NCBI GenBank assembly: GCA_030849945.1 | Contig: JAVDKK010000005.1 | Coordinates: 124,001-188,000 of the forward strand | DNA: 64,000 nt | Source: Schauerella fraxinea | GTDB taxonomy: Bacteria; Pseudomonadota; Gammaproteobacteria; Burkholderiales; Burkholderiaceae_B | Reading direction: 5' to 3' | Part shown: one piece after another, positions 1 through 7,400 of the stretch | How the letters are laid out: the number at the start of each line of letters is the position of its first letter | Numbering within the stretch: the stretch's first letter is position 1 | Position numbers and translations under genes: made by a program | Notes under the pieces: generated by a model | The model's input: only the letters and a program-made list of their open reading frames with translations | The model's database searches: none | Told to the model about the DNA's origin: nothing

Positions 1-195
1 TTTCACGGGCATGAAGCCACACACATGCTCGCCACCCTGTCGAGTTCCGACACATTATTCAGCACGCTCAATCGCATTGCCCTGTCGAACCCGATTGCGG
101 CGCGCCTATCGTATCCGTTCCTCAAACTGGGACGGCTTGCGTCGCTGGCGGTGCGCAGGAAGCGTATTCTTGACGATCCCCGACGCAAGAGATAG
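1..195 (+). CDS. C-terminal end of an unidentified protein (partial)
   Basis: An open frame enters from the left edge in phase with base 1 and stops at TAG 193-195, giving 64 C-terminal residues. The visible part is basic at its end (VRRKRILDDPRRKR) with a moderately hydrophobic stretch before it (ARLSYPFLKLGRLASLAV). The ending is reminiscent of DCC/DUF393-type thiol-disulfide oxidoreductases, which would fit the neighbouring glutaredoxin, but this is a weak impression. No catalytic region is in the window. A frame open from the edge and followed by a normal gap is why I prefer a gene tail to non-coding DNA. Confidence 0.45.
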   Translation, partial: FHGHEATHMLATLSSSDTLFSTLNRIALSNPIAARLSYPFLKLGRLASLAVRRKRILDDPRRKR

Positions 196-312
196 CAGCG
201 CGCATTGCCCATTAATCGGTTATTGATCGGCCATTCAGGCAGCAACGGTGCGGAAGAAAACCCGACACAGGGTAGACTCGACGTTTCTTTTTTGCTTGTT
301 GAGTGTGGATCT

Positions 313-687
313 ATGCTTGTTAAAGCGCTACGTATCGGTGTGGGACAACTCATCATTGCGGGTGACGCCCTCACCCGCCCGCGCCCCCAGAAGCGGTCGC
401 CCCAAGCCCAGGCAACGGTTGATGCAGACGCAACCGCACTTGCGCTCTACCAATTTTACGCCTGTCCGTTTTGCGTTAAAACGCGGCGCGCCATCCATCG
501 CCTCAATGTGCCGATCGCACTGCACGACGCCAAGAACGACCCGAAGGCGCGCGAGCAACTGCTGGCCGGTGGTGGCAAAGTAAAAGTGCCGTGCTTGCGG
601 ATTGAAGAGGCGAGCGAAACGCGCTGGATGTACGAATCGAACGACATCATCGCCTACCTGGAAAAACGTTTCGGTAGCGTGGCCTGA
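313..687 (+). CDS. Glutaredoxin-family protein (124 aa)
   Basis: Small thiol-disulfide oxidoreductase. The glutaredoxin fold starts around residue 43 with the redox motif CPFC (Cys51-Pro-Phe-Cys54); the KVKVPCLRIEE segment supplies the cis-proline loop, and YESNDIIAYLEKRF is the final helix. The N-terminal 35 or so residues are an extra segment with a hydrophobic helix (residues 5-20), as in a family of proteobacterial glutaredoxins that may be membrane associated. I chose ATG 313; an upstream in-frame ATG at 205 would add 36 residues with no recognisable features. Partner proteins are unknown. The next gene (lipoprotein) starts 15 bp after the stop and may be co-transcribed. Confidence 0.85.
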   Translation: MLVKALRIGVGQLIIAGDALTRPRPQKRSPQAQATVDADATALALYQFYACPFCVKTRRAIHRLNVPIALHDAKNDPKAREQLLAGGGKVKVPCLRIEEASETRWMYESNDIIAYLEKRFGSVA

Positions 688-702
688 ACAGGAATCGCCG
701 AC

Positions 703-1125
703 ATGACGCCGTACGCCCGCCGATTGGCCTTCATGCTTTGTGCGGCTTTGGTCCTTGCCGGATGCGACAGTTCGCTGCCGCCACCGCCGGCCGGTTCAAA
801 GCTGACCGCTGAGACGATCGCGACAAACGAGGCGCTTGAGAAGAACCAGTTCAAAGGCACACTGGGCGGGAAACCCATTCATTTGCTCGTCAACAACTGC
901 AAGGTTTATAAGGTCGATCCGGGCGAAGGCGAAAACGTGCAATGGACCCTGGTGCTGGAAGGCGAGTTTTATCCGCTGCCAACCCTGTGCATCCGCGAGT
1001 CGCTCACGGCCGGCAAAGGATTCGTGACGGCCTTTATCGGGCGCCAGGCGATGGGCGCCGGCGGGTGCTGCACGGGCAGGCCGGAATATCGATCGAGCGA
1101 TGGGCTGAACTGGAAGCCGCATTGA
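703..1125 (+). CDS. Predicted lipoprotein, unknown function (140 aa)
   Basis: The N-terminus is a lipoprotein signal: MTPYARRL basic start, hydrophobic core, lipobox LAGC with Cys21 as the lipidated residue. The mature part contains NNCKVY, one further single Cys in LCIRES, and a vicinal Cys pair in GAGGCCTGRPEY near the end, so disulfides are possible in the periplasm. I do not recognise the family. It starts 15 bp after the glutaredoxin stop on the same strand, and a thiol-exchange link between a Cys-rich envelope protein and its oxidoreductase neighbour is only a suggestion. It converges with the next lipoprotein gene. Confidence 0.7.
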   Translation: MTPYARRLAFMLCAALVLAGCDSSLPPPPAGSKLTAETIATNEALEKNQFKGTLGGKPIHLLVNNCKVYKVDPGEGENVQWTLVLEGEFYPLPTLCIRESLTAGKGFVTAFIGRQAMGAGGCCTGRPEYRSSDGLNWKPH

Positions 1126-1160
1126 ATAGATGCCGCATTGAAGGGGATGTGCAAGGCCCG

Positions 1161-2099
1161 TCAATCGTCCTTTTTGAATTCCTGAAATATCTTTCCAAGA
1201 TTGCCACCGTAGAGATTGGCTGATTTGTACCCCTCACTTGAAGCGAAGTCGGTCACGAACCCTTTGGTTCTGCCTGGCTTGTCTTTGTACCAGTTGGGCT
1301 TGTATTCACCCTCGATCAGCTCGACTCGCACGTATTTGTCATTGATGTCCTTGACGAGCCATTTCGTATTTTCCAGGCCAAGCGCGGGCTCCGGCACAAA
1401 TTCTTTCTTGCGATTGTCGTAGTGGCGATAAGGCACGATCACATCGCCCACGGCGAACGTCGGCAGAACCCTGTTCTTTTCAAATTCTGCCTGCCTTTTC
1501 GAGGCCAGGCTTTCGGGACATTGCGCCAGGGCCGTTTGCAGCGTCTGCCGGGAAGGATCGACGGCGGGGAAAAGCGAGAGGTACTTTGAGCTCCCGGCAA
1601 CAGGAACAATTCCCACAATCCCTGCGCCAGCAGTGGCCTGGATCACAGCAAGATTTCCTGAGTGGTCGGTAAAAATTCGAACCTTGCTCGACTCGCACCC
1701 CAGGCCTGGCCCACCGCCTCCTTCGCAGCGGGATGACGTCTTGATTTCTATTGTGCCGTCGGCCTCGACCTGATAGTCGGTGCCCTTGACGTAATGACGC
1801 GCACCGGAAACGTTCAGATCTTTATCCAGATATTCCGATGAAAATTCGTCTTGGGATAAAGATTTGAACCTCACCAGAACGACGCCGCGTGCGGTCCAGA
1901 AACCCAGCAGATGGGACAACACCTCGCCTCCCCGATAGACGCTATCCCTTGTAGCGTATGAAGCGTCCTGACAAAAATAAGCAGTGCCGCGATCGAGCAC
2001 GCTGCCGGCCACCTTCGTATCCGTGATTTTCTGGTCTGCATATGTTGAGCATCCAGCGATAAACAACACGGCGAGGGCAGACGCGATTTTTTTCCGCAT
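1161..2099 (-). CDS. Predicted lipoprotein, unknown function (312 aa)
   Basis: Starts with MRKKIASALAVLFIAGC, a compact lipoprotein signal with lipobox IAGC (Cys17). The mature protein has four Cys residues in two close groups (SSRCEGGGGPGLGCESS among them) and a basic, lysine-rich C-terminal third (KYVRVELIEGEYKPNWYKDKPGRTKGFVTDF) that reads like a small SH3-like or Tudor-like beta-barrel (DVIVPYRHYDNRKKE...KWLVKDINDKYVRVE). That domain guess is weak. No partner gene: it stands alone, convergent with the 703-1125 lipoprotein gene, with about 130 bp before the deaminase gene. Function unknown. Confidence 0.65.
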   Translation of the reverse strand: MRKKIASALAVLFIAGCSTYADQKITDTKVAGSVLDRGTAYFCQDASYATRDSVYRGGEVLSHLLGFWTARGVVLVRFKSLSQDEFSSEYLDKDLNVSGARHYVKGTDYQVEADGTIEIKTSSRCEGGGGPGLGCESSKVRIFTDHSGNLAVIQATAGAGIVGIVPVAGSSKYLSLFPAVDPSRQTLQTALAQCPESLASKRQAEFEKNRVLPTFAVGDVIVPYRHYDNRKKEFVPEPALGLENTKWLVKDINDKYVRVELIEGEYKPNWYKDKPGRTKGFVTDFASSEGYKSANLYGGNLGKIFQEFKKDD

Positions 2100-2232
2100 G
2101 GGTATCGAGAAGTGTTTTGAAGCTGAGGCAGCGTGATTATTACCCGAGCAGATGCGGTCGTCGAATTGAAATGGCGTTCAAATGCCTTTTTTGCAGAACC
2201 GGCTATGCCTGGAATCGGTCTTAGGCCACGTG

Positions 2233-3249
2233 TCAGCCACCTTCAGCCTGTGCCTTCAGTTCTTCGAGATGATGTCTCAACGACGATGCGGGAAGGAAGC
2301 TGGTCGTGAAGCTGTTGCGAACGAGCTGAAGCACCTCTGAACGCGTCAACGCACCCGCCCGAGCGAGCGCGATGTAATTCTCGGTGATGGCGCCGAACCA
2401 GGCCGGATCGTCGGAATGCAGCGACGCCCGCATTCCGTCCGCGAGCATCCGGCGAACGGGATGCTCCGCAAGCGAGGCCACAACCCCCAACTGAGCCTCC
2501 GCGCACGGGCAGACCGTCACGGCGGTGCCCGCATCGCCCAGGCGGCGAGCCAGTTCCGGTACTTCGTAAACCCGGTTGCCGTGGTCCACACGATCCACCT
2601 TGAGGAGGTCGATTGCCTCCTCGATGTCCTTCGCCGGACCCTCGAACCCGGCATGGGCGACGCACTTGAGCCCCATCGCGCGTGCCTTCTGAAAGAGGCG
2701 GGTGAACTTTCGGGGCGGATGGCCGCTCTCGGCCGAGTCGATCCCAATCGCCACGATGTGTGAGCGGTAGGCCGCCAGAGACGCAAGCAATTCAAGTGCT
2801 TCCTCCTCGTCCCGCTCACGCATGAAATTCGCAATAAACATGACCGAGAGACCGTTGCCGCTCGCATCGCGCTGTGCGCGTGCAAGTCCCTCAAGCACCG
2901 TTTCAAGCGCCACCCCGCGTGTGGTGTGCGCTTGCGGATCGAACATCAGCTCCACATGGCGAACGCCGTCAGCCGCCGCGTTGTCGAAATAGGTCGATGC
3001 GACCTCGGCGAAGTCGTCCGCATGTAGTAGCACCTTCGACGCCTTGGCGAAGATCTTGAGGAAGTCTTCCAAACTCGACACCTCGTAAGCGGCCCGCGCG
3101 GCGGCTACGCTCTCGAAGAGATCAACACCATTGCGTCGACCTATCGCCACGAGCTGTTCAGGCGTGATGCATCCTTCGAGATGCACGTGGAGCTCCGCCT
3201 TTGGAAGTGAACGAATGAAGGTCGCCAAATCGCTCATGCTTGCGCTCAT
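2233..3249 (-). CDS. Adenosine/adenine deaminase-family protein with altered active site (338 aa)
   Basis: Amidohydrolase-superfamily protein of the adenosine/adenine deaminase branch; the canonical reaction is zinc-dependent hydrolytic loss of ammonia from adenine or adenosine. Metal-site motifs are present: HVHLEG (His21, His23), His199 in AHAG, DHG (His223) and SLHSDDP (Asp280/281). IDSAESGHPPRKF is typical of the bacterial adenine-deaminase-like subgroup. However, the motif that normally reads HAGE is HAGF here (Phe202, codon 2644-2646), so the usual catalytic glutamate is absent, and the usual CPxSN motif reads CPCAEAQ. The substrate may therefore differ, or activity may be lost. A LysR gene lies 56 bp upstream on the same strand. 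An in-frame ATG at 3237 is an alternative start. Confidence 0.8.
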   Translation of the reverse strand: MSASMSDLATFIRSLPKAELHVHLEGCITPEQLVAIGRRNGVDLFESVAAARAAYEVSSLEDFLKIFAKASKVLLHADDFAEVASTYFDNAAADGVRHVELMFDPQAHTTRGVALETVLEGLARAQRDASGNGLSVMFIANFMRERDEEEALELLASLAAYRSHIVAIGIDSAESGHPPRKFTRLFQKARAMGLKCVAHAGFEGPAKDIEEAIDLLKVDRVDHGNRVYEVPELARRLGDAGTAVTVCPCAEAQLGVVASLAEHPVRRMLADGMRASLHSDDPAWFGAITENYIALARAGALTRSEVLQLVRNSFTTSFLPASSLRHHLEELKAQAEGG

Positions 3250-3305
3250 GCCTGTCTAGCCGCCGCTTACTTGCATTTTTCGTTGAAGGGGTTTGATCGC
3301 CGTGC

Positions 3306-4208
3306 TTACGCGCCATCCGGTTCCGGCGCGCACAGCGCCAGTTTTTGACATGCCCATTCCACAAACGCCCTCACCCTTGGCGAAAGCGCCAGCGCATGCG
3401 GATAGACCAGTTGAATCGGCAGATCCTCCGGCTCGAAATCTCGAAGAATCCTGACCAAGCGTCCATCGGTCAGCTCATCCACCACCTGATAGTGCATCAG
3501 CCGCGTAATTCCCACGCCCGACACACACGCCAAGCTCGCCGCCCGAATCTGATTGCACACCAACCTGGGCGCCACCTCTTGCGCCAACTCCTTATCGTTT
3601 TGCCGGTAATACCACTGCCGCCCTTGTGCGGCGAGCGTGATGCAGACGTGCTCTCGTAGCGATGCTGGGCGATCGATCGGCGGCGCACCACGCAAATAAT
3701 CCGGGCTCGCGCACGTGATCAGGCGAGTCGCGCCAATCTTGCGCGCCACCATTGCCGAGTCGGGAAGATGCCCGATGCGGATGGCGAGATCCAGCCGGTC
3801 ATCAAGCAACGGCACCACATGATCATTGAGACTCAGGTCAACGGTGATGTCGGGATGGTCTTTCAGAAAAGCGTTGACGAGCGGCGCCACATAACGCTGC
3901 CCAAACTCCACCGGTGCGGTGATCCGGAGCAGGCCCCGCACCACGCCATCGCGCGCTTCGAGGCGCTGCTCCATGTCGTCGAAATCGGCTAGCGTGCGGC
4001 GGCTGAAAGACAGGTACTCCTCACCCTCATTGGTGAGTGCCATCCGGCGAGTGCTGCGGTTCAACAATCGAACGCCGAGATAGCGTTCCAAAGCCGCCAG
4101 CGACCGCACGAGCGAAGCAACGGATTGGCCGGTCGCATCGGCAGCGGCGCTCAGGCTGCCGCTGTCGACGATCCGAACGAAGTTGGCCATTGCCTTGAGC
4201 CTGTCCAT
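3306..4208 (-). CDS. LysR-family transcriptional regulator (300 aa)
   Basis: N-terminal winged helix-turn-helix (residues about 1-60: MDRLKAMANFVRIVDSGSLSAAADATGQSVASLVRSLAALERYLGVRLLNR) followed by the LysR effector-binding domain (about 90-295). The TRRMALTNEGEEYLSFSRRTL wing and VRGLLRITAPVEFGQRYVAPLVNAFL segment are characteristic. It is divergent from the VOC-GST pair at 4340-5352 and upstream of the deaminase on the same strand, so either could be its target; the divergent pair is the usual arrangement. Direct and inverted repeats lie in the shared 131-bp intergenic region. Confidence 0.92.
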   Translation of the reverse strand: MDRLKAMANFVRIVDSGSLSAAADATGQSVASLVRSLAALERYLGVRLLNRSTRRMALTNEGEEYLSFSRRTLADFDDMEQRLEARDGVVRGLLRITAPVEFGQRYVAPLVNAFLKDHPDITVDLSLNDHVVPLLDDRLDLAIRIGHLPDSAMVARKIGATRLITCASPDYLRGAPPIDRPASLREHVCITLAAQGRQWYYRQNDKELAQEVAPRLVCNQIRAASLACVSGVGITRLMHYQVVDELTDGRLVRILRDFEPEDLPIQLVYPHALALSPRVRAFVEWACQKLALCAPEPDGA

Positions 4209-4220
4209 TGCCGCCTTTTC

Positions 4221-4277
4221 GATTTGTGCAGTGAGTGATTTGTGCAGTTAATGCATAGGTGTTGTCAGGTCGACACC
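4221..4277. promoter_or_regulatory. Candidate LysR operator region between lysR and the VOC gene
   Basis: The divergent intergenic region holds two copies of the 12-mer GATTTGTGCAGT (4221-4232 and 4237-4248, 16 bp apart) and, further right, an imperfect inverted repeat GGTGTTGTC-AG-GTCGACACC (4258-4277, 7 of 9 positions paired). LysR proteins typically bind imperfect dyads in such regions. Binding by the 3306-4208 product is inferred from position alone. Confidence 0.35.
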
Positions 4278-4339
4278 ATAGGTGAGACGGCCCTATCGGA
4301 GGACACTTCAGAGACTGATCTCAACGGAGTGACAACCTC

Positions 4340-4768
4340 ATGAGCCAACACCATAACCCCGCTCGAATTCTCTCATACGACCATATTGGCATTCGTGTGA
4401 GCGACAAGAACCGATCCATGGCTTTCTATCAGGCACTCGGGTTTGTAGAGACTGCGAGCTTTCCGCAGTTCGAAGCCAACGAGATGCTGAGCCCCGATGG
4501 CGTGCGGATCAACCTGATTTTCAACGGCACACATGTGCCACAGGCCCATAACGTATTGCTGGATGCGCCGGTAAAGCTGCCCGGCGTCACACATCCGGCC
4601 TTCATCGTTGACGATCTAAAGGCGCTTGAAAGCTGGCTGGGCCAGCAAGGCATTGTGGTGACTGAAGGACCGCATCACATTGGTCCGCGAAGAATTGCGC
4701 TGTTCATCCGCGACCCGGATGGCACGGTGCTGGAATTTAATGAACTTGTGAATGGAGATGAATCATGA
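4340..4768 (+). CDS. VOC-superfamily (glyoxalase/dioxygenase-like) protein (142 aa)
   Basis: Single vicinal-oxygen-chelate domain: two beta-alpha-beta-beta-beta modules, the first beginning YDHIGIRVSDKNRSMAFYQALGF, the second around HPAFIVDDLKALESWLGQQG and ending in IRDPDGTVLEFNEL. His in YDHIGIRV and Glu in LEFNEL are at the usual metal-ligand positions. Members are glyoxalases, dioxygenases or thiol transferases, and the substrate cannot be told from sequence. The stop overlaps the start of the GST gene (ATGA), so the two are translationally coupled. A GGAG lies 10 nt before the ATG. Confidence 0.85.
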   Translation: MSQHHNPARILSYDHIGIRVSDKNRSMAFYQALGFVETASFPQFEANEMLSPDGVRINLIFNGTHVPQAHNVLLDAPVKLPGVTHPAFIVDDLKALESWLGQQGIVVTEGPHHIGPRRIALFIRDPDGTVLEFNELVNGDES

Positions 4769-5352
4769 AACTTTACGATCTGGAAGGCTCCGGCAACTGC
4801 TACAAGGTGAGGCTATTCGCCTCCCTGGCCAATATCGATCTGGATATCGTTCCGGTCGATTTTATGAACGGTGCGCATAAGAAACCGCCGCTGTCGGACC
4901 TGAATCCTTTGGGCGAACTGCCCATTCTGGAAGACAAGAAGATCGTCGTCCGCGATTCGCAGGCCATCCTTGTTTACCTCGCCGGCGCATACGGTGGCTT
5001 GGCGTGGTGGCCGGCGCATCCCCAAGGCCAGGCCGAGATCGTGCAGTGGCTGTCGTTTGCGGCCAATGAGGTGCAACACAGTGTGAATGTGGCGCGGCTG
5101 GTTCAGAAGTTTGGCTATGCGCTGGATAAAGAGGCAGCGCTGGAAAAATCGCCCGGCGTGCTCAGTGTGCTCGATCAGCAGTTAGCGAGCAATGAGTGGC
5201 TGGCGATCGGTCGCCCGACGATTGCGGATTGCGCGGTGTATCCCTACGTGGCACTGGCGCCGGAAGGCAGCGTGGATCTCGCGCCGTACACGCACATCGC
5301 CCGCTGGATGAAGCGGATTGAAGCGTTGCCGGGGTATCTGCCGAAACCGTAA
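4765..5352 (+). CDS. Glutathione S-transferase (195 aa)
   Basis: Thioredoxin-like N-terminal domain (MKLYDLEGSGNCYKVRLFASLANIDLDIVPVDF, with NPLGELPILED giving the cis-proline glutathione site and the DSQAILVYLA helix), then an all-helical C-terminal domain ending in ARWMKRIEALPGY. At 195 residues it is slightly short for a cytosolic GST but complete. Translationally coupled to the VOC gene by a 4-bp overlap, with GGAG inside the upstream gene as ribosome site. The VOC-GST pairing suggests detoxification or glutathione-dependent breakdown of an electrophile, under the divergent LysR. Confidence 0.88.
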   Translation: MKLYDLEGSGNCYKVRLFASLANIDLDIVPVDFMNGAHKKPPLSDLNPLGELPILEDKKIVVRDSQAILVYLAGAYGGLAWWPAHPQGQAEIVQWLSFAANEVQHSVNVARLVQKFGYALDKEAALEKSPGVLSVLDQQLASNEWLAIGRPTIADCAVYPYVALAPEGSVDLAPYTHIARWMKRIEALPGYLPKP

Positions 5353-5514
5353 AACGCCCTGAACAGGCCTGACGTCTTGCGTCGTGCGCTTTGAACACCA
5401 CACTTGGCGAATGCGGACAAATGCGCGTTCGCCAAGCCTGCATTCCGGGCGGCACTGCGGCGCTTCGTGCACACGTCGATGCAAACGCCCTACTCCGGAT
5501 GCCGATCAGCACCT

Positions 5515-5571
5515 TTTGCCCAATCCTTCAGCGTCTTTGCCTGATTATCCAGAACATTTGCGCCGTTATCC
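5515..5571 (+). promoter_or_regulatory. Three 21-bp-phased direct repeats, probable AraC-regulator binding sites
   Basis: Three direct copies start exactly 21 bp apart: TTTGCCCAATCCTTC (5515-5529), TTTGCCTGATTATCC (5536-5550) and TTTGCGCCGTTATCC (5557-5571). Spacing of two helical turns is the hallmark of AraC-type half-sites. The array ends 20 bp before the start codon of the AraC gene at 5592. A near-identical copy occurs upstream of the SDR gene (7344-7358). No other gene is visible in 5353-5591. Confidence 0.6.
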
Positions 5572-5591
5572 GGCCGTGGATATAGTGGGCC

Positions 5592-6485
5592 ATGTCCAAC
5601 ACGCTACTTGCCGAGGTTCGCCGTTATGCCGATGCGCATGCGGATCACGAAGGCGTGGCGCAAACGCTGGTGCCTGGTCTGACGCTCATCCGAGCCACCA
5701 GCAGAACTGCGTTGAGCTACGATGTGCAGCGGCCACTTGTTTGCCTCGTCGTTCAAGGATCGAAGCACGTGTCCATCGGGCGGCAGTCGTTCACGTTCAA
5801 CGCGGGTGACTCGCTTCTGATCATGGCCGATGTGCCCACGGCAAGTCGGATTACGCGCGCAGATGCCAGTGCTCCCTACTATTCGCTGGTGTTGGACCTT
5901 GATCCCGCGATCATCGCCGACCTCACTACCGAAATGGCCGCAACGAGGCAAACCGATCACGCGGCCCTGCATTGCGCGCAGACGGACGATGATGTCGCGA
6001 ACGCCGCACTGCAACTGCTGCGTTTGTTGGCACGCCCTGAGGCGATCCCGCTGCTGCAAGCGCAGCGATTACGCGAGTTTCACTATTGGCTCCTAGCCGG
6101 GCGCCACGGCGCCGCAGTTCGGCGTATCGGGTTGCCAAACAGTCACCTGCAGCGCATTGCCCGGGCGGTTGCGGTTTTGAAAGCCGGCTATCGGCAACGT
6201 TTGCCGGTAGAACAACTGGCATCTGCGGCTGGGATGAGCGTGTCTTCATTTCATCAGAACTTTCGTGCGGTGACTTCACTTACGCCGCTACAGTTTCAGA
6301 AGCAGCTCCGCCTGATCGAAGCTCGGCGTCTGATGCTTGCGGAAGGCGCCAATGCCAGCCATGCCGCGTTCGCAGTCGGCTACGAAAGCGTGCATCAGTT
6401 CTCTCGGGAATACGGCCGCATGTTCGGACTGCCGCCCGTTCGAGACCGAGATCAGCACAGCGATCGATTGCAGGCGATCGCGTAA
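5592..6485 (+). CDS. AraC-family transcriptional regulator (297 aa)
   Basis: The N-terminal half is an AraC_N-type cupin (TLVPGLTLIRATSRTALSYDVQRPLVCLVVQGSKHVSIGRQSFTFNAGDSLLIMADVP); the C-terminal 100 residues carry the two AraC helix-turn-helix motifs (LPVEQLASAAGMSVSSFHQNFRAVTSLTPLQFQKQLRLIEARRLM and ASHAAFAVGYESVHQFSREYGRMFG). It is convergent with the SDR gene, and both promoters carry the same box, so it probably controls itself and the SDR gene. The inducer is unknown. Confidence 0.93.
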   Translation: MSNTLLAEVRRYADAHADHEGVAQTLVPGLTLIRATSRTALSYDVQRPLVCLVVQGSKHVSIGRQSFTFNAGDSLLIMADVPTASRITRADASAPYYSLVLDLDPAIIADLTTEMAATRQTDHAALHCAQTDDDVANAALQLLRLLARPEAIPLLQAQRLREFHYWLLAGRHGAAVRRIGLPNSHLQRIARAVAVLKAGYRQRLPVEQLASAAGMSVSSFHQNFRAVTSLTPLQFQKQLRLIEARRLMLAEGANASHAAFAVGYESVHQFSREYGRMFGLPPVRDRDQHSDRLQAIA

Positions 6486-6513
6486 CGGGCGGGCTCACCG
6501 CTGGCGCGATCGA

Positions 6514-7269
6514 TCAGATGACCTGCCCCCCGGACACCTCAATACGTTGACCATTGATCCACCGATGATCTTCGCCGAGCAGGCTGGCGATCACGGGACC
6601 GATATCGTCCGGCACACCCACGCGCCCCAGAGCGGTCATGTCTGCAAACACTTGGTTCAAATCAGGCGTGTCGCGCACGGCACCCCCAAGGAAGTCCGTT
6701 TCGATGGCGCCCGGTGCCACGGTGTTTACCGCAATGCCACGGCTGCCGAGTTCCTTGGCCAGGTACACGCTCAACACTTCCACCGCACCTTTAACGGCAG
6801 CGTAGGCTCCAAAGCCTGGATACGACACACGCGTCAAACCTGTGGACACATTCACGATACGCCCACCGTCCGCGATCAAGGGCAACAGGGCCTGTGTGAG
6901 AAAGAACACACCTTTGAAATGCACATCGACCAGTTTGTCGAACTGCGCCTCGGTCGTGTGCTCGATCATCGCCATGTCGCCGTGCCCTGCGTTATTGACG
7001 AGATGGTCGAATGTAGTGCGCTGCCACTGCGTGCTCAGGACGGTTCGCACCCGGTCGACAAAGCCTGCAACGCTCGATACATCGCTGACATCGAGCTGCA
7101 AGGCGACGCAGCGGCCACCAAGGGCCTCGATCTCCTTGACGACCGCGTTAGCCTCGTACGCTTTACTTTGAAACGTGATGACGACGTCGCCGCCGCGGCG
7201 AGCGATATTGAGCGCCGTGTTGCGGCCAAGGCCACGACTAGCGCCGGTGACGATTGCAATCTTTCTCAT
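6514..7269 (-). CDS. Short-chain dehydrogenase/reductase (251 aa)
   Basis: NAD(P)-dependent oxidoreductase. Cofactor motif TGASRGLG at residues 8-15, NNAG at 92-95, catalytic Ser142, Tyr156 and Lys160 (YAAVK), and the GGRIVNVSTG strand. TITLE-level similarity suggests the FabG-like classical SDR group; the substrate is unknown. I start at ATG 7269, preceded by AAGGAG with good spacing; an open frame continues upstream to 7761 but has no SDR homology and runs through the comEC 3' end. The promoter region (7270-7400) holds a copy of the AraC box. Confidence 0.92.
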   Translation of the reverse strand: MRKIAIVTGASRGLGRNTALNIARRGGDVVITFQSKAYEANAVVKEIEALGGRCVALQLDVSDVSSVAGFVDRVRTVLSTQWQRTTFDHLVNNAGHGDMAMIEHTTEAQFDKLVDVHFKGVFFLTQALLPLIADGGRIVNVSTGLTRVSYPGFGAYAAVKGAVEVLSVYLAKELGSRGIAVNTVAPGAIETDFLGGAVRDTPDLNQVFADMTALGRVGVPDDIGPVIASLLGEDHRWINGQRIEVSGGQVI

Positions 7270-7322
7270 TGCTTGCTCCTTTTTTTTGGAGCACTCAGTA
7301 TGAAATCCAGCGCCGATCACAA

Positions 7323-7358
7323 GTTGCCGGAAAGTTGGCAATGTTTGCCTGATTCTCC
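7323..7358 (+). promoter_or_regulatory. Copy of the AraC box upstream of the SDR gene
   Basis: TTTGCCTGATTCTCC at 7344-7358 matches the central box of the AraC promoter (5536-5550) at 14 of 15 positions. A weaker half-site, GTTGCCGGAAAGTTG, starts 21 bp to the left at 7323. The box is 75-89 bp upstream of the SDR start codon and lies on the strand opposite to SDR transcription. This sharing links the AraC regulator to the SDR gene. Confidence 0.55.
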
Positions 7359-7400
7359 GATTGCCGCACATGGCCAGCATGAACGGCCGACCTTGCCCTG

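Noticed and set aside
1..374. Leftward open frame covering the start of the window
   Set aside because: It overlaps the rightward gene tail and the glutaredoxin start and has no family features; the plus-strand reading is better supported.
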